Below the pieces are notes generated by a model. The model was not told where the DNA came from. It made no database searches and was given only the letters and a program-made list of their open reading frames with translations. Source: Melioribacteraceae bacterium (GTDB taxonomy: Bacteria; Bacteroidota; Ignavibacteria; Ignavibacteriales; Melioribacteraceae). Taken from it: a DNA stretch of 64,000 bases. The position numbers and the translations under genes were made by a program. Of this stretch, positions 46,601-55,316 are shown piece by piece. The first letter of the stretch is position 1. Every line of letters begins with the position of its first letter. Where the stretch lies: positions 1,334,424 to 1,398,423 of the forward strand of contig JAHBUP010000001.1 in the NCBI GenBank assembly GCA_019638015.1, given 5' to 3'.

Positions 46601-47768
46601 AAATTTGATTTTTTGATTCAACCAAAAAGTGCATGATATTATTATTGGTGAGAGCCTTAGTTTTATTGGGTTCAGTTCTATATGTCTCGAACTGTGATTT
46701 TTTAAAGCTCAGTTTATTTAATCCGCCCCCGTAGGTACCAATCCACAGAATACCAGTTCTATCTTCTAAAAGCCAAGTTGTTATATCACTGCTTAACGTT
46801 TGAGAATTAAAAGGATTTTTTTGATAATGATAAAATATATTTTTCTTTCTATCAAACAGATTAACTCCACCATTTGATGTCGCAATCCATAAATTTCCAT
46901 TTCTATCTTCAAGTATGCCTCTTATATCAGAATCATTGATGGAGTAGGGATTATTCGGAATAGGGAGATATCTTGTAAAATCGTCACTCTCTTTATTATA
47001 TCTATGGAACCCTCCGGTTGTCCCAACCCACATTACACCATCTTTATCTTCCTCAAAGCAAATTATGTAGTTTGTTGCCAATGATTTTATATTCATAGTA
47101 CTGGGAAGATATTTTCTAAATTTCTTATTCAAAGGATGGTAAATAAATACACCATTGGCGGTCCCAATCCAAATTTTCCCCTCTCTGTCGGTATAAAGTG
47201 CTCTAATGTTTTTTTCACTCAGGCTATCAGGATTAGTTGCATTGATGTTTATTACTCGTTGATCTCCATTTTTAATATTCATCTTCCGAAGCCCCCCCTC
47301 ACTGCCAATCCACAAATAACCGTCTTTATCAAAAGTTAAAGCTTTAATTCTATCCCAAAGTAAATTGTCTTTGAATCTTGGATCTGAATTATATCTTTTG
47401 AATTTATCTTGCTTACGAATATATTTATTTAGTCCTCCTCCATACGAACCGATCCAAAGGTTTCCCTCTTTATCTTCAACTAATTGACTGAAATTATGCC
47501 CTTGAAGAGTTGATGTATCAACTAAATCTGATTTATAAATTTTGAAGTTAATACCATCAAATCTATTTAAGCCGTCGGAGGTTCCAACCCATAAAAAATC
47601 TCTGCTATCCTGAAAAATGGTTGTAATAATATTTTGCGAAAGTCCATCATTTGTTGTCAAGTTTTCAAATTTAAAACGAGGCTGTTGAGCGTTGATATTT
47701 GTTAAAAGAATAATCAACAAAATAAGATTGGCTTTTACTAAAAAATTATTTGATGAATAGTTAACCAT
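43680..47768 (-). CDS. Propeller-type hybrid histidine kinase with receiver domain
   Basis: 1362 residues. After a signal/anchor segment (about 10-27) come roughly a dozen two-component regulator propeller repeats (about 35-690), each with a W-(I/V)-G-T motif. A Y_Y_Y domain (about 725-800; GEYVFRVRGSNHNGYWN) and one membrane helix (about 806-826) follow. The cytoplasmic part has a coiled coil, HisKA with His906 in NISHELRTP, the ATPase, and a receiver with Asp1207 in LIDLLMPDLDG. The last 80 residues have no recognised domain. Unlike many HTCS regulators it lacks an AraC-type DNA-binding domain. It follows the 47824-50400 kinase by 55 bases. Confidence 0.93.
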   Translation of the reverse strand: MVNYSSNNFLVKANLILLIILLTNINAQQPRFKFENLTTNDGLSQNIITTIFQDSRDFLWVGTSDGLNRFDGINFKIYKSDLVDTSTLQGHNFSQLVEDKEGNLWIGSYGGGLNKYIRKQDKFKRYNSDPRFKDNLLWDRIKALTFDKDGYLWIGSEGGLRKMNIKNGDQRVININATNPDSLSEKNIRALYTDREGKIWIGTANGVFIYHPLNKKFRKYLPSTMNIKSLATNYIICFEEDKDGVMWVGTTGGFHRYNKESDDFTRYLPIPNNPYSINDSDIRGILEDRNGNLWIATSNGGVNLFDRKKNIFYHYQKNPFNSQTLSSDITTWLLEDRTGILWIGTYGGGLNKLSFKKSQFETYRTEPNKTKALTNNNIMHFLVESKNQIWVATYGGGLNKLVRSSNGDRFINYRHDAGNPENSLLSNKVRTLAYDNYKNIWVGTEYGISRIDKASGKFKNYTNLNSNLISNTVFSLVVTNNNDLLVGTYGGGLSFLEKSTDRFINYTHNPNNPKTISSDIVWCILEDSKKRIWVGTEAGLNYFDRQKKEFVHYKYDQKNPKSISDNTILIVFEDSKGNIWIGTTQGLNKIIGDIEKNRDISFLKYSIKDGLPDKNIQGIVEDDKGFFWISTNKGISKFDPIKGTFKNYNTDDGLQSDGFSVGACAKIEETGELIFGGENGFNLFYPQNVSDDEFTPKIEITQLLINNQLVTPGSSQFGNILQYSIGETKEFELPYYINDIAFEFAALHFANPKNNQYSYFLEGLDTNWNYIGKRRFASFTNLLPGEYVFRVRGSNHNGYWNQTGASIKIIITPPFWLTWVFRISVLIFLFTLIYVGYKTKTKNIKKRNKQLAILVDERTDELQKSNKTLEDEIVERRVIEEKLIKSKEEAEAANKAKSEFLANISHELRTPLNAILGYTQILRKQNNLTENQKDQLITVQQSGEHLLTLINDILDLRRIEAHKDSVLSIEFNFKMLIEEVISTLRVKAIEKDLTFNYEEVTDLPNYIIGDPKKTKQILLNLLGNAIKYTSKGSVTFKTSCQEFVHATKLSRETPFTKARIIFEVIDTGPGIEESKLDKLFQPFISREEASSEIEGTGLGLAITKKIVELLDGYISVKSSVGNGTTFSVELEFEVSQNKNVTQIRTESNIIGYLGERKTILLVDDNLINTNMLTSVLEPLGFNIITAFNGMEAIQYIKNKKPDLMLIDLLMPDLDGIQTMEIIREDKSLSTLKSIGVSAAVADALRMEKFEKLCDDLVSKPIETNRLLEVIEKYLNLTWILDQDINLTLASTRQKPKTNINEIVKPPQDIIERIIKHVGLGDYGSIDSILNELSTEEKYILFVNKVKELSKQFDEESIIKLCS

Positions 47769-47823
47769 ATTAACTCTATTTATATTTATCTATTATTTGA
47801 GGCGTCACGAAGAATTTTATAAC

Positions 47824-50400
47824 CTATTCTATATTAAAAATATCCTTAACAAGGTTTATAACCTCATTTTTTGCGACAGGTTTTGCAAGAAAATGATTAA
47901 ATCCTTTTTCGATAAGTTCTTTCTTGTTTAAGTCTGATGCATAACCGGTAACAGCTACCATCGGAGTATTTTGATAAAGAGGATTGATTCTCAATTTATT
48001 AAGTAATTCAATTCCATCCATTCCCTTGCCAAGATTGATATCTATTAAAAAAAGATCATAGATTTTTTCATTTGATAATGATAAAGCTGTTTCTCCATTC
48101 ATAGAAGTTGTTACATTTCCGAATTTTGAAAGAAACCATTGAAGTACTTCTGCATTAATCGGGTTATCCTCAATTACCATAATTTCGTTAACTAATTTTG
48201 GCACTGCGCTCTCCTCTTTATTTGAGGGATTAGAAGAATTACTCCCATCTTTTATTTCTCCAATTTGTCTCGGGATCTTGAGTGTAAAAGTTGAGCCGAT
48301 TCCAACTTCACTTTCTAATGTAATTTCTGTTTTTAGTATTTCGGCAATTTTTTGTGAAATATTTAAGCCGAGTCCTAGCCCTTCATAATGGCGGCGGTAT
48401 CCCTCGCTTGCTTGTCTAAATTCTTTAAAGATAAGATTATGATCTTCTTTTTTAATCCCAATGCCCGAATCGATAATTGCGATTGTAACAAAATCATTTT
48501 GCCCGGTTACAGTAGAAACTGTGACTTTAATTCTAACTCCACCGGAGTGTGTAAACCTTACCGCATTTTCGGCAATATTATAAATCATTTTTCTGAGAAG
48601 TGATTCATCAGAAATAATCTCGACTAACTCTTCAGCAGATTCGATATTAAATGATAGTTCATGTTCCATAATTAGTGAATGGAGAGAAACTTTAATTTCC
48701 GAGAGAAGTTCCACCAGATTAAACTCGGTAATACTCAAACTGCTTCTTCTGCTTTCTAACTCAGTTAAAGTTAGAACAGAGTTAAGAGTATTTAGAAGTC
48801 TCAACCCGGATAATCTGATTTTAGAACCCATAAGTTTAATTGGATCCGAGCCTCCATCTTCCTCCAATAATTGAGCAAAACCTAAAATTCCATTAAGTGG
48901 AGTCCGGAATTCATGCGAGAGGTTTGACAATAATGTATCTTTTAATCTGCTAGCGTGTTCAGCTACTTCTTTAGAATTAATTAATTCATCAATCATTTTT
49001 TTACGTTCAGTAACATTGAGAAGAGATCCTCTGCCTCCACAAAATTTTCCATTTTTATCAAAAATCGGGAAACCGGAACAGGATGCCCAAATAATACTTT
49101 TGGATTTTGTTAGAAGTTTAACTTCATGGTCCCGTACCTCTTTTCGCTGAATAATTAATTTTCTAACAAACTTTTTTATTTCATCAGAATCATCATCCGG
49201 AACAAAATCAAAAAAATTCATTTTGCTCTGCACTTCATCAGGTCGGAATCCTAATACTTTGAAAGCAGTTTCACTTATAAATTGAAAATTACCCTCCTTA
49301 TCAACCGACCAAACCACAACCTGGCTCTGTTGCGAAACTTGCTGAAAGAGTATTTCAGTTTCCCTTAATTGTTTGTCTGCATCTTCTAACTCTGACCTTT
49401 CCTTTAATGATTTAAAACCGAACGATAAATCTTCTGCAACTTCAGTCAGCATTATTAATTCATCTTTATCTAGCAAAAAATTTTCTTCAAAATAAATTAT
49501 GATGAATGGCACTCTGGTGTTGTAATGCAGAAGGGGGAGTAAAATGAAATTCTTAAATCCATTATTAAATATTTTTGTAACTGATGCCAGCTTCTCCGAA
49601 GTTATCAGATTTCCTTTAAAGAATCCTAAATTGTTCAATTCATCAACATCAATTCTTCCTATAGATATTGATTCTTCTTTATATTCTTGAGATGGTGCTG
49701 CTTCTTTATACCATATCTTCATAGAATATAATTTTGAGTCTAAAATCCCAAATAGGGCATTTTTATAACCGGCAGAATCAATAATTATTTTTACGGCGCT
49801 TTCTAATAATTCTTCTTCGAAATTTGAACGAACAATCAAATGGTTTACATCACTTAAAATTCTAAGAGTTCGATTAACTTTGGCGAGCTCTTGAGTTCGA
49901 CTATTTACCCGTTTTTCTAAGTTTTGATTTAGTTCTTTAATTTTATTTTCAGCGTTTTCTCTTTCGTTAATTTCATTTTGGAGTTCAACATTTTTGGAGA
50001 GCAGCTCTGTCTGTATTTTTTTTAGCGAGATGTGGGTTCTAATTCTTGATAAAACTTCATCAATTTCAATTGGTTTTGTTACATAATCTATAGCCCCAAC
50101 CTGAAATCCTTTAACTTTACTTTCAATTGCGCTCAAACCGGTCATAAAAAGAATAGGTATATCTTTTACTTTTTCATTACTCTTTAATCTTCTGCACGTT
50201 TCAAATCCATCAATCCCCGGCATCAGTACATCCAGCAGAATTACATCCGGCATTATTTGCTCGACCCGGTCAACTGCCTTATCGCCGCTGGTAGCAATAA
50301 ATACCCGATAGCCCTCCTGCTCAAGTGTTTCTCTTAATAAACCCACGGTTGAGGGGGTATCATCAACTACAAAAACTTTTCCTTTAACATTTCGAATCAT
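47824..50400 (-). CDS. Hybrid histidine kinase REC-GAF-PAS-HisKA-HATPase-REC
   Basis: 858 residues, cytoplasmic with no membrane helix. The N-terminal receiver has acceptor Asp57 in LLDVLMPGIDG. A coiled coil (about 125-175), a GAF-like region (about 180-335) and a PAS domain (about 345-465) precede HisKA with His496 in NLSHEFRTP. The HATPase has DSGIGIKKED and GLGLGLNISQKIAE, and a second receiver ends the protein (about 740-858; LIDINLGKGMDG). It probably receives phosphate from another kinase and passes signal to or from the propeller kinase just downstream on the same strand. Confidence 0.92.
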   Translation of the reverse strand: MIRNVKGKVFVVDDTPSTVGLLRETLEQEGYRVFIATSGDKAVDRVEQIMPDVILLDVLMPGIDGFETCRRLKSNEKVKDIPILFMTGLSAIESKVKGFQVGAIDYVTKPIEIDEVLSRIRTHISLKKIQTELLSKNVELQNEINERENAENKIKELNQNLEKRVNSRTQELAKVNRTLRILSDVNHLIVRSNFEEELLESAVKIIIDSAGYKNALFGILDSKLYSMKIWYKEAAPSQEYKEESISIGRIDVDELNNLGFFKGNLITSEKLASVTKIFNNGFKNFILLPLLHYNTRVPFIIIYFEENFLLDKDELIMLTEVAEDLSFGFKSLKERSELEDADKQLRETEILFQQVSQQSQVVVWSVDKEGNFQFISETAFKVLGFRPDEVQSKMNFFDFVPDDDSDEIKKFVRKLIIQRKEVRDHEVKLLTKSKSIIWASCSGFPIFDKNGKFCGGRGSLLNVTERKKMIDELINSKEVAEHASRLKDTLLSNLSHEFRTPLNGILGFAQLLEEDGGSDPIKLMGSKIRLSGLRLLNTLNSVLTLTELESRRSSLSITEFNLVELLSEIKVSLHSLIMEHELSFNIESAEELVEIISDESLLRKMIYNIAENAVRFTHSGGVRIKVTVSTVTGQNDFVTIAIIDSGIGIKKEDHNLIFKEFRQASEGYRRHYEGLGLGLNISQKIAEILKTEITLESEVGIGSTFTLKIPRQIGEIKDGSNSSNPSNKEESAVPKLVNEIMVIEDNPINAEVLQWFLSKFGNVTTSMNGETALSLSNEKIYDLFLIDINLGKGMDGIELLNKLRINPLYQNTPMVAVTGYASDLNKKELIEKGFNHFLAKPVAKNEVINLVKDIFNIE

Positions 50401-50742
50401 TAGTCAGTATAGCTTAAAAAGTTTGATATAATATAGTTTTATAAATAATTATCGAATCAATTTGGAATTATTATAGCCGATATTATTGATATAGGCATTT
50501 CAAAAGTAAAATAGGTAAGTAGAATAAATAATTCAATCTGAATCGATGCATGATCTTCTCTGATGAGAATCGAAATAATTTAATTGCCTAATTTCATGTT
50601 TATAATTTCTCTATTTGAAATTAAATGTAACATTTAAACTTAATGTTAGTCTATTGCTAATTCTTTGCAATAGAAGAGAATTTTCCCATAAAGTTGTTAC
50701 GAACAATTACTTATATTTGCACCAATTATTAATGGAAATTAT
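50401..50742. promoter_or_regulatory. Divergent intergenic region with inverted repeat and promoter-like box
   Basis: 342 bases between the divergent hybrid kinase and M16 peptidase genes, very AT-rich. A 7-base inverted repeat CTATTGC / GCAATAG (50651-50657, 50667-50673) could be an operator. TATATTTG at 50712-50719 lies 24 bases ahead of the M16 start and matches TAnnTTTG; TTG at 50694-50696 is only 15 bases upstream of it. I see no small gene or RNA here. Confidence 0.35.
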
Positions 50743-51999
50743 TTGTCGCTCAAAAATATCAAGATAACTACCCTGGATAATGGCATAAAAGTTATATCTG
50801 AGAGAATAAAGTTTGTAAACTCGTTTTCGTTGGGATTTTGGTTTAATGTAGGTTCCGCGGATGAAACCGAAGATGTAAATGGAATAAGCCATTTTTTAGA
50901 ACACATGTTTTTTAAAGGAACTGTAAAAAGGTCGGCAAAAAAAATTGCTGAAGATGTTGAATCTTTGGGAGCTTATTTAAACGCTTTCACCTCAAAAGAA
51001 CATACTTGTTTTTATGGCAGGGGACTCAATATTCATCTCCCCAGAATATTTGAAGTATTAGCAGACATGGTTCAAAATTCTTTATTTAGGCCTTCCGATA
51101 TTTCTAAAGAATCGGGTGTTGTAATTGATGAACTTTACGATATCGAGGATTCACCTGAAGAATTAATTTTTGATAGGTTTGAAAGCACTGTGTTCAGTGG
51201 CAACACAATTGGTATGCCTATTATTGGTACTGTTGATAACTTAAAGAAATTTAGAAGAAAAGATCTGCAAAAATATGTTGATGAAAATTATACGTTGGAC
51301 AGAATGTTTATTGTAGCCAGCGGTAATGTTGAACACGATGAGTTAATCAGACTCGCGAAAAAATTTGTTACTAAAAAATTCAAATCCACGAACGGTAAAA
51401 AGCGAAATATAATTCTTCAACCTTCGAACGATTTTTTTGTAGAAAAAGAAACCCAGCAGACCCACTTTATACTCGGTAAACCTACTTATGGTTATAAAGA
51501 TAAAGAGAGAGTGGTACTCAGTGTAATGTCCCATATACTTGGAGAAGGAAGCAGTTCCAGACTTTTTCAAAAATTGCGTGAAGAGAATGGCATTACATAT
51601 CAAATTAATTCTTTCCTTAATTCATTTTATGATATGTCCACCTTTGGGGTATATCTTTCCACAAATGAAAAAACTTTTTATAAAGCTCAAAAATTGGTTT
51701 ATGAGGAAATCAGAAAGATTAAAACCAAAATGGTATCAAACGAAGAACTTGATCGCGCAAAACAATATTTGATTGGCAATATGCTTCTTAGCCTCGAAAG
51801 TGTAAATAACCGGCAGATGAGAATCGCCCAATCATATATTTATTTCGGTAAAATTAAAAGTACACAAGAAACTATAGATAAAATTAATGCGGTTTCTAAA
51901 AAAGAAATTATAAATTTTGCTAACGAATTATTTGAAAATGGTACTCTAACAAGAGTAATTTTGTCTCAAAAAAATTTATTGCTCTCAAAAGCAGCTTAA
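50743..51999 (+). CDS. M16 family zinc peptidase (processing-peptidase-like)
   Basis: 418 residues from a TTG at 50743. The inverted zinc motif H50-F-L-E53-H54 is in ISHFLEHMFFKGT, with the downstream glutamate in ESGVVIDELYDIEDSPEEL (about 125). The inactive C-terminal M16 half begins near 180 and includes HILGEGSSSRLFQKLREENGITYQI. No signal peptide is seen, so it probably works in the cytoplasm or as a peripheral protein. It precedes nuoG by 12 bases, so it may share that transcript. Confidence 0.92.
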   Translation: MSLKNIKITTLDNGIKVISERIKFVNSFSLGFWFNVGSADETEDVNGISHFLEHMFFKGTVKRSAKKIAEDVESLGAYLNAFTSKEHTCFYGRGLNIHLPRIFEVLADMVQNSLFRPSDISKESGVVIDELYDIEDSPEELIFDRFESTVFSGNTIGMPIIGTVDNLKKFRRKDLQKYVDENYTLDRMFIVASGNVEHDELIRLAKKFVTKKFKSTNGKKRNIILQPSNDFFVEKETQQTHFILGKPTYGYKDKERVVLSVMSHILGEGSSSRLFQKLREENGITYQINSFLNSFYDMSTFGVYLSTNEKTFYKAQKLVYEEIRKIKTKMVSNEELDRAKQYLIGNMLLSLESVNNRQMRIAQSYIYFGKIKSTQETIDKINAVSKKEIINFANELFENGTLTRVILSQKNLLLSKAA

Positions 52000-52011
52000 A
52001 GGAAATGAAAT

Positions 52012-53679
52012 ATGCCGACAATCACTATTGACGGAAAACAGATAGAATTTAAACAGGGTCAAACTGTAATAGAAACCGCGCGCCAGGCTGGAATTGAAAT
52101 CCCTCATTTCTGCTGGCATCCAAGTTTATCGGTTTCAGGTAATTGCCGGGTTTGCCTCGTTGAAATAGAGAAGATGCCCAAACTTGCAATTTCATGCGCT
52201 ACTTTATCAACCGATGGAATGGTGGTACATACAAAATCGCAGAAAACTCTCGAAGCTAGAAACGCGGTGATGGAATTCATTTTAATTAATCATCCGTTGG
52301 ATTGCCCAATCTGCGATGAAGCTGGCGAATGCAAGCTTCAAGATTATGCTTATCAACACAGCGTAGGTGAAAGTAGATTTGAAGAGATAAAACAGAGAAA
52401 AGAAAAAAGAGTTCAGCTCGGTCCACATATAAAATTTGATGGTGAAAGATGTATCTCCTGTTCTCGATGTATCCGATTTTCAGATGAAATCGCCAAAGAG
52501 AATCAACTTACATTTACCAAAAGGGGTGATAAAGTTACAATTACAACATTCCCGGGTGAATCATTCGATAATCCTTACACTCTTAATACTGTAGATATCT
52601 GTCCGGTTGGCGCATTAACTAATAACGATTTTCGCTTTAAATCGAGAGTGTGGGAGATGTCCTCAACAAACTCAATTTGTGTTGGATGCTCTCGCGGATG
52701 CAATATTGAAATTTGGGTTCGCAACAATGAAATATTACGATTAACCCCCCGCCAAAATGATGAGGTTAATAGTTACTGGATGTGTGATAATGGAAGATTG
52801 AATACATTTAAATTTGTTAATGCCGAAACTAGATTTGTTAATCCGGCAATTAGAATTGATGGTAACCTAACCGATTCTACATGGGATGAAATTATTCCTA
52901 TTACGGTAAATAAAATTAAAGAATTTAAAAAGGGAGAAGTAAGTTTTATAGGATCAGCTTTCGCTACTGTTGAAGAGAACTATCTAATTCAAAAATTGGC
53001 AAAACAGTTTGGCTCTTCTCAAGTAGAATTTCTTGAATTTAATATCCCCGGCGATAAAGATGATATTTTAATTTGTGAAGATAAATCGCCAAACAGTGCC
53101 GGAGCAAAATTGGTAGGTTTAAAAGCTAGTGCCGATCTATCAACTTTGGCTCTTCAAATAAAGGAGAAGAAAATTAAAGCACTAGTTATTCTCAATGATG
53201 ATTTATGTTCTGTGAATGAAGAATGGAAAGAGCTTTTAACTAAACTTGGATTATTAATTCAAATCGCTTCAAATAAAAATTTAACATCTGAATACGCGAC
53301 CATAATTCTGCCGGCTTCAACATATGCTGAAAAGCATGGTACATTTGTAAATGTTCAAGGAAGAATTCAAAGGATTAAACCTGCAGTTATTACCGAAGAA
53401 ATGGATAGAGCAATTGATGGAATGAATATGAGCCGCTGGGATAAGTTCGGAACTAAGTTTGATAGATGGAATCAAGGTAAAAAGTATAATTCTCGCCCTG
53501 CCTGGAAAATTTTAGCCGCTATCGGAAATGAGTTTGGCATAAAAAATAAATTTGATTTAGCAGAAAATGTGTTTAGCGAAATTTCATCCTCTATACCTAG
53601 TTTCAAGGGAGTTGATTACGATTCTATCGGTGAACAGGGGATAACATTAAATATTAAAGAAAAAGTGGCTGCCGTTTAA
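52012..53679 (+). CDS. nuoG: NADH-quinone oxidoreductase subunit G (short form)
   Basis: 555 residues, much shorter than the roughly 900-residue E. coli protein. The N-terminal 2Fe-2S domain has Cys34, Cys45, Cys48 and Cys62. The His/Cys cluster is HPLDCPICDEAGECKLQD and the 4Fe-4S pair is CISCSRCIRF with CPVGAL. A further C-x2-C-x3-C plus distant Cys (CVGCSRGC ... WMCDNGR, about 223-260) matches the N7-type site at the start of the molybdopterin-like domain. That domain is truncated after about residue 500. It passes electrons within complex I. Followed by nuoH after 36 bases. Confidence 0.9.
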   Translation: MPTITIDGKQIEFKQGQTVIETARQAGIEIPHFCWHPSLSVSGNCRVCLVEIEKMPKLAISCATLSTDGMVVHTKSQKTLEARNAVMEFILINHPLDCPICDEAGECKLQDYAYQHSVGESRFEEIKQRKEKRVQLGPHIKFDGERCISCSRCIRFSDEIAKENQLTFTKRGDKVTITTFPGESFDNPYTLNTVDICPVGALTNNDFRFKSRVWEMSSTNSICVGCSRGCNIEIWVRNNEILRLTPRQNDEVNSYWMCDNGRLNTFKFVNAETRFVNPAIRIDGNLTDSTWDEIIPITVNKIKEFKKGEVSFIGSAFATVEENYLIQKLAKQFGSSQVEFLEFNIPGDKDDILICEDKSPNSAGAKLVGLKASADLSTLALQIKEKKIKALVILNDDLCSVNEEWKELLTKLGLLIQIASNKNLTSEYATIILPASTYAEKHGTFVNVQGRIQRIKPAVITEEMDRAIDGMNMSRWDKFGTKFDRWNQGKKYNSRPAWKILAAIGNEFGIKNKFDLAENVFSEISSSIPSFKGVDYDSIGEQGITLNIKEKVAAV

Positions 53680-53715
53680 TCGCTGCCATCAAATGAAATC
53701 AAGGAGAATTAATTA

Positions 53716-54747
53716 ATGAGTATTCTTGAAATTATAGTAATCTCTCTTATAAAGATTTTAATTGTTGTTTCGCTAATGCTTACAACGGTTGCATATCTAG
53801 TTTATTTTGAAAGAAAGATAAGCGCATGGGTTCAAAATAGAAAAGGTCCAAACAGAGTTGGATGGCTTGGTTTGCTTCAACCATTTGCCGATGTTGCAAA
53901 ATTAGTTTTTAAGGAAGATATTATTCCGGCTAAAGCTAATAAACCGTTACACGCACTCGCCCCATTCATTGCGCTCTTTGTTGCATTCACTACATACGCC
54001 GTAATTCCAATTGGACCGGCCATAGACGTATTTGGATATAACATAAATTTAGTTGTAGCTGATGTGAATATTGGAATACTATATGTACTAGCATTTACCT
54101 CGATTGGTGTGTATGGAATTACACTTGCAGGCTGGAGTTCAGGAAGTAAATATTCACTTCTTGGTGGAATTCGTTCCTCCGCGCAAATGATCTCCTATGA
54201 AGTTTCAATGGGATTTTCGATCGCCGGTGTAATATTAATGTCGGAATCACTCAGTCCGGTTAAAATTGTTGAATCGCAATATGGATTTATGTGGAATGCA
54301 CTGGTTCAGCCAATTGGATTTATCACATTTTTAGTTTCGGCATTCGCAGAAATTAACCGCCTTCCATTCGATCTTCCCGAAGCAGAACCTGAATTAGTTG
54401 GCGGTTATCATACTGAATACAGTTCAATGAAATTTGCCGGATTCTTTTTAGCCGAGTATGCAAACATGATAATTGCTAGCGGTATGATTGTAACATTATA
54501 TCTTGGTGGCTGGCAGGTTCCATATATCGATAAACTTGGATTGGGAACTACACTTACAACCATTATTCAAGTTGGATCATTCTTCGTAAAAATGGGCGCT
54601 TTAATGTTTTTTATAATTTGGGTTCGATGGTCAATCCCCCGATTCAGATATGATCAACTAATGAACTTGGGTTGGAAAGTTATGTTTCCGCTATCACTGT
54701 TAAATATTTTATGGGTAGCTCTATTAATTATGATTTTCAATTTATAA
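53716..54747 (+). CDS. nuoH: NADH-quinone oxidoreductase subunit H
   Basis: 343 residues with about eight membrane helices. The family signature YFERKISAWVQNRKGPNRVGWLGLLQPFADVAKLVFKED is near residue 30. The quinone-chamber loop FAEINRLPFDLPEAEPELVGGYHTEYSSMKF (about 210-240) is intact. NuoH links the quinone site to the membrane proton path. AAGGAG lies ahead of the ATG. Confidence 0.96.
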   Translation: MSILEIIVISLIKILIVVSLMLTTVAYLVYFERKISAWVQNRKGPNRVGWLGLLQPFADVAKLVFKEDIIPAKANKPLHALAPFIALFVAFTTYAVIPIGPAIDVFGYNINLVVADVNIGILYVLAFTSIGVYGITLAGWSSGSKYSLLGGIRSSAQMISYEVSMGFSIAGVILMSESLSPVKIVESQYGFMWNALVQPIGFITFLVSAFAEINRLPFDLPEAEPELVGGYHTEYSSMKFAGFFLAEYANMIIASGMIVTLYLGGWQVPYIDKLGLGTTLTTIIQVGSFFVKMGALMFFIIWVRWSIPRFRYDQLMNLGWKVMFPLSLLNILWVALLIMIFNL

Positions 54748-54763
54748 TTGGTGAAAGGTTTTT

Positions 54764-55261
54764 ATGTCATCTAAGAAAAGAGATAAAGATTTAAATTTAT
54801 TCGAGAAATTATATATTCCTGAAATAGCCAAAGGGATGGCATTAACTCTAAGGAATATGTTTCGTCCGGCAGTTACAATGGAATATCCCGAAGTCAAATT
54901 TGATCCGCCGGCTTCATATAGAGGAAGACCGGTCTTAGTTCAAGAAAATAATGGTCAAGAAAGATGTGTAGCATGCGGATTGTGTTCACGTGTTTGCCCT
55001 GCTTTGGCTATTGAAGTTCAAGCCGCCGAAACTGAATATGAAAAAGAAAGATATCCTGAAAAATTTGAAATAAATATGTTGAGATGTATCTTCTGCGGAT
55101 TCTGCGAGGAAGTTTGCCCCGAGGAAGCAATTGTTATGAGTAAAGATTATGAATTAGTATTCAGCAATCGAAAAGATGCTATTTATGGGAAAGATAAATT
55201 GTTAGTCCCGGTAGAAGATTTAAAAGACCGAATTAATTTCTTAAGAAAATTTAAAGGTTAA
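54764..55261 (+). CDS. nuoI: NADH-quinone oxidoreductase subunit I
   Basis: 165 residues. Two 4Fe-4S motifs, [19 protein letters not shown] and [19 protein letters not shown], hold clusters N6a and N6b, which carry electrons toward N2. Each shows the standard C-x2-C-x2-C-x3-C-P pattern. It follows nuoH by 16 bases. The next gene is comM-like, so nuoJ-N are not adjacent. Confidence 0.95.
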   Translation: MSSKKRDKDLNLFEKLYIPEIAKGMALTLRNMFRPAVTMEYPEVKFDPPASYRGRPVLVQENNGQERCVACGLCSRVCPALAIEVQAAETEYEKERYPEKFEINMLRCIFCGFCEEVCPEEAIVMSKDYELVFSNRKDAIYGKDKLLVPVEDLKDRINFLRKFKG

Positions 55262-55316
55262 TTTATAATACAATAAAATCTTTGTCTAAATTTTCAATTC
55301 ATCAAAGTGGGGGAAT

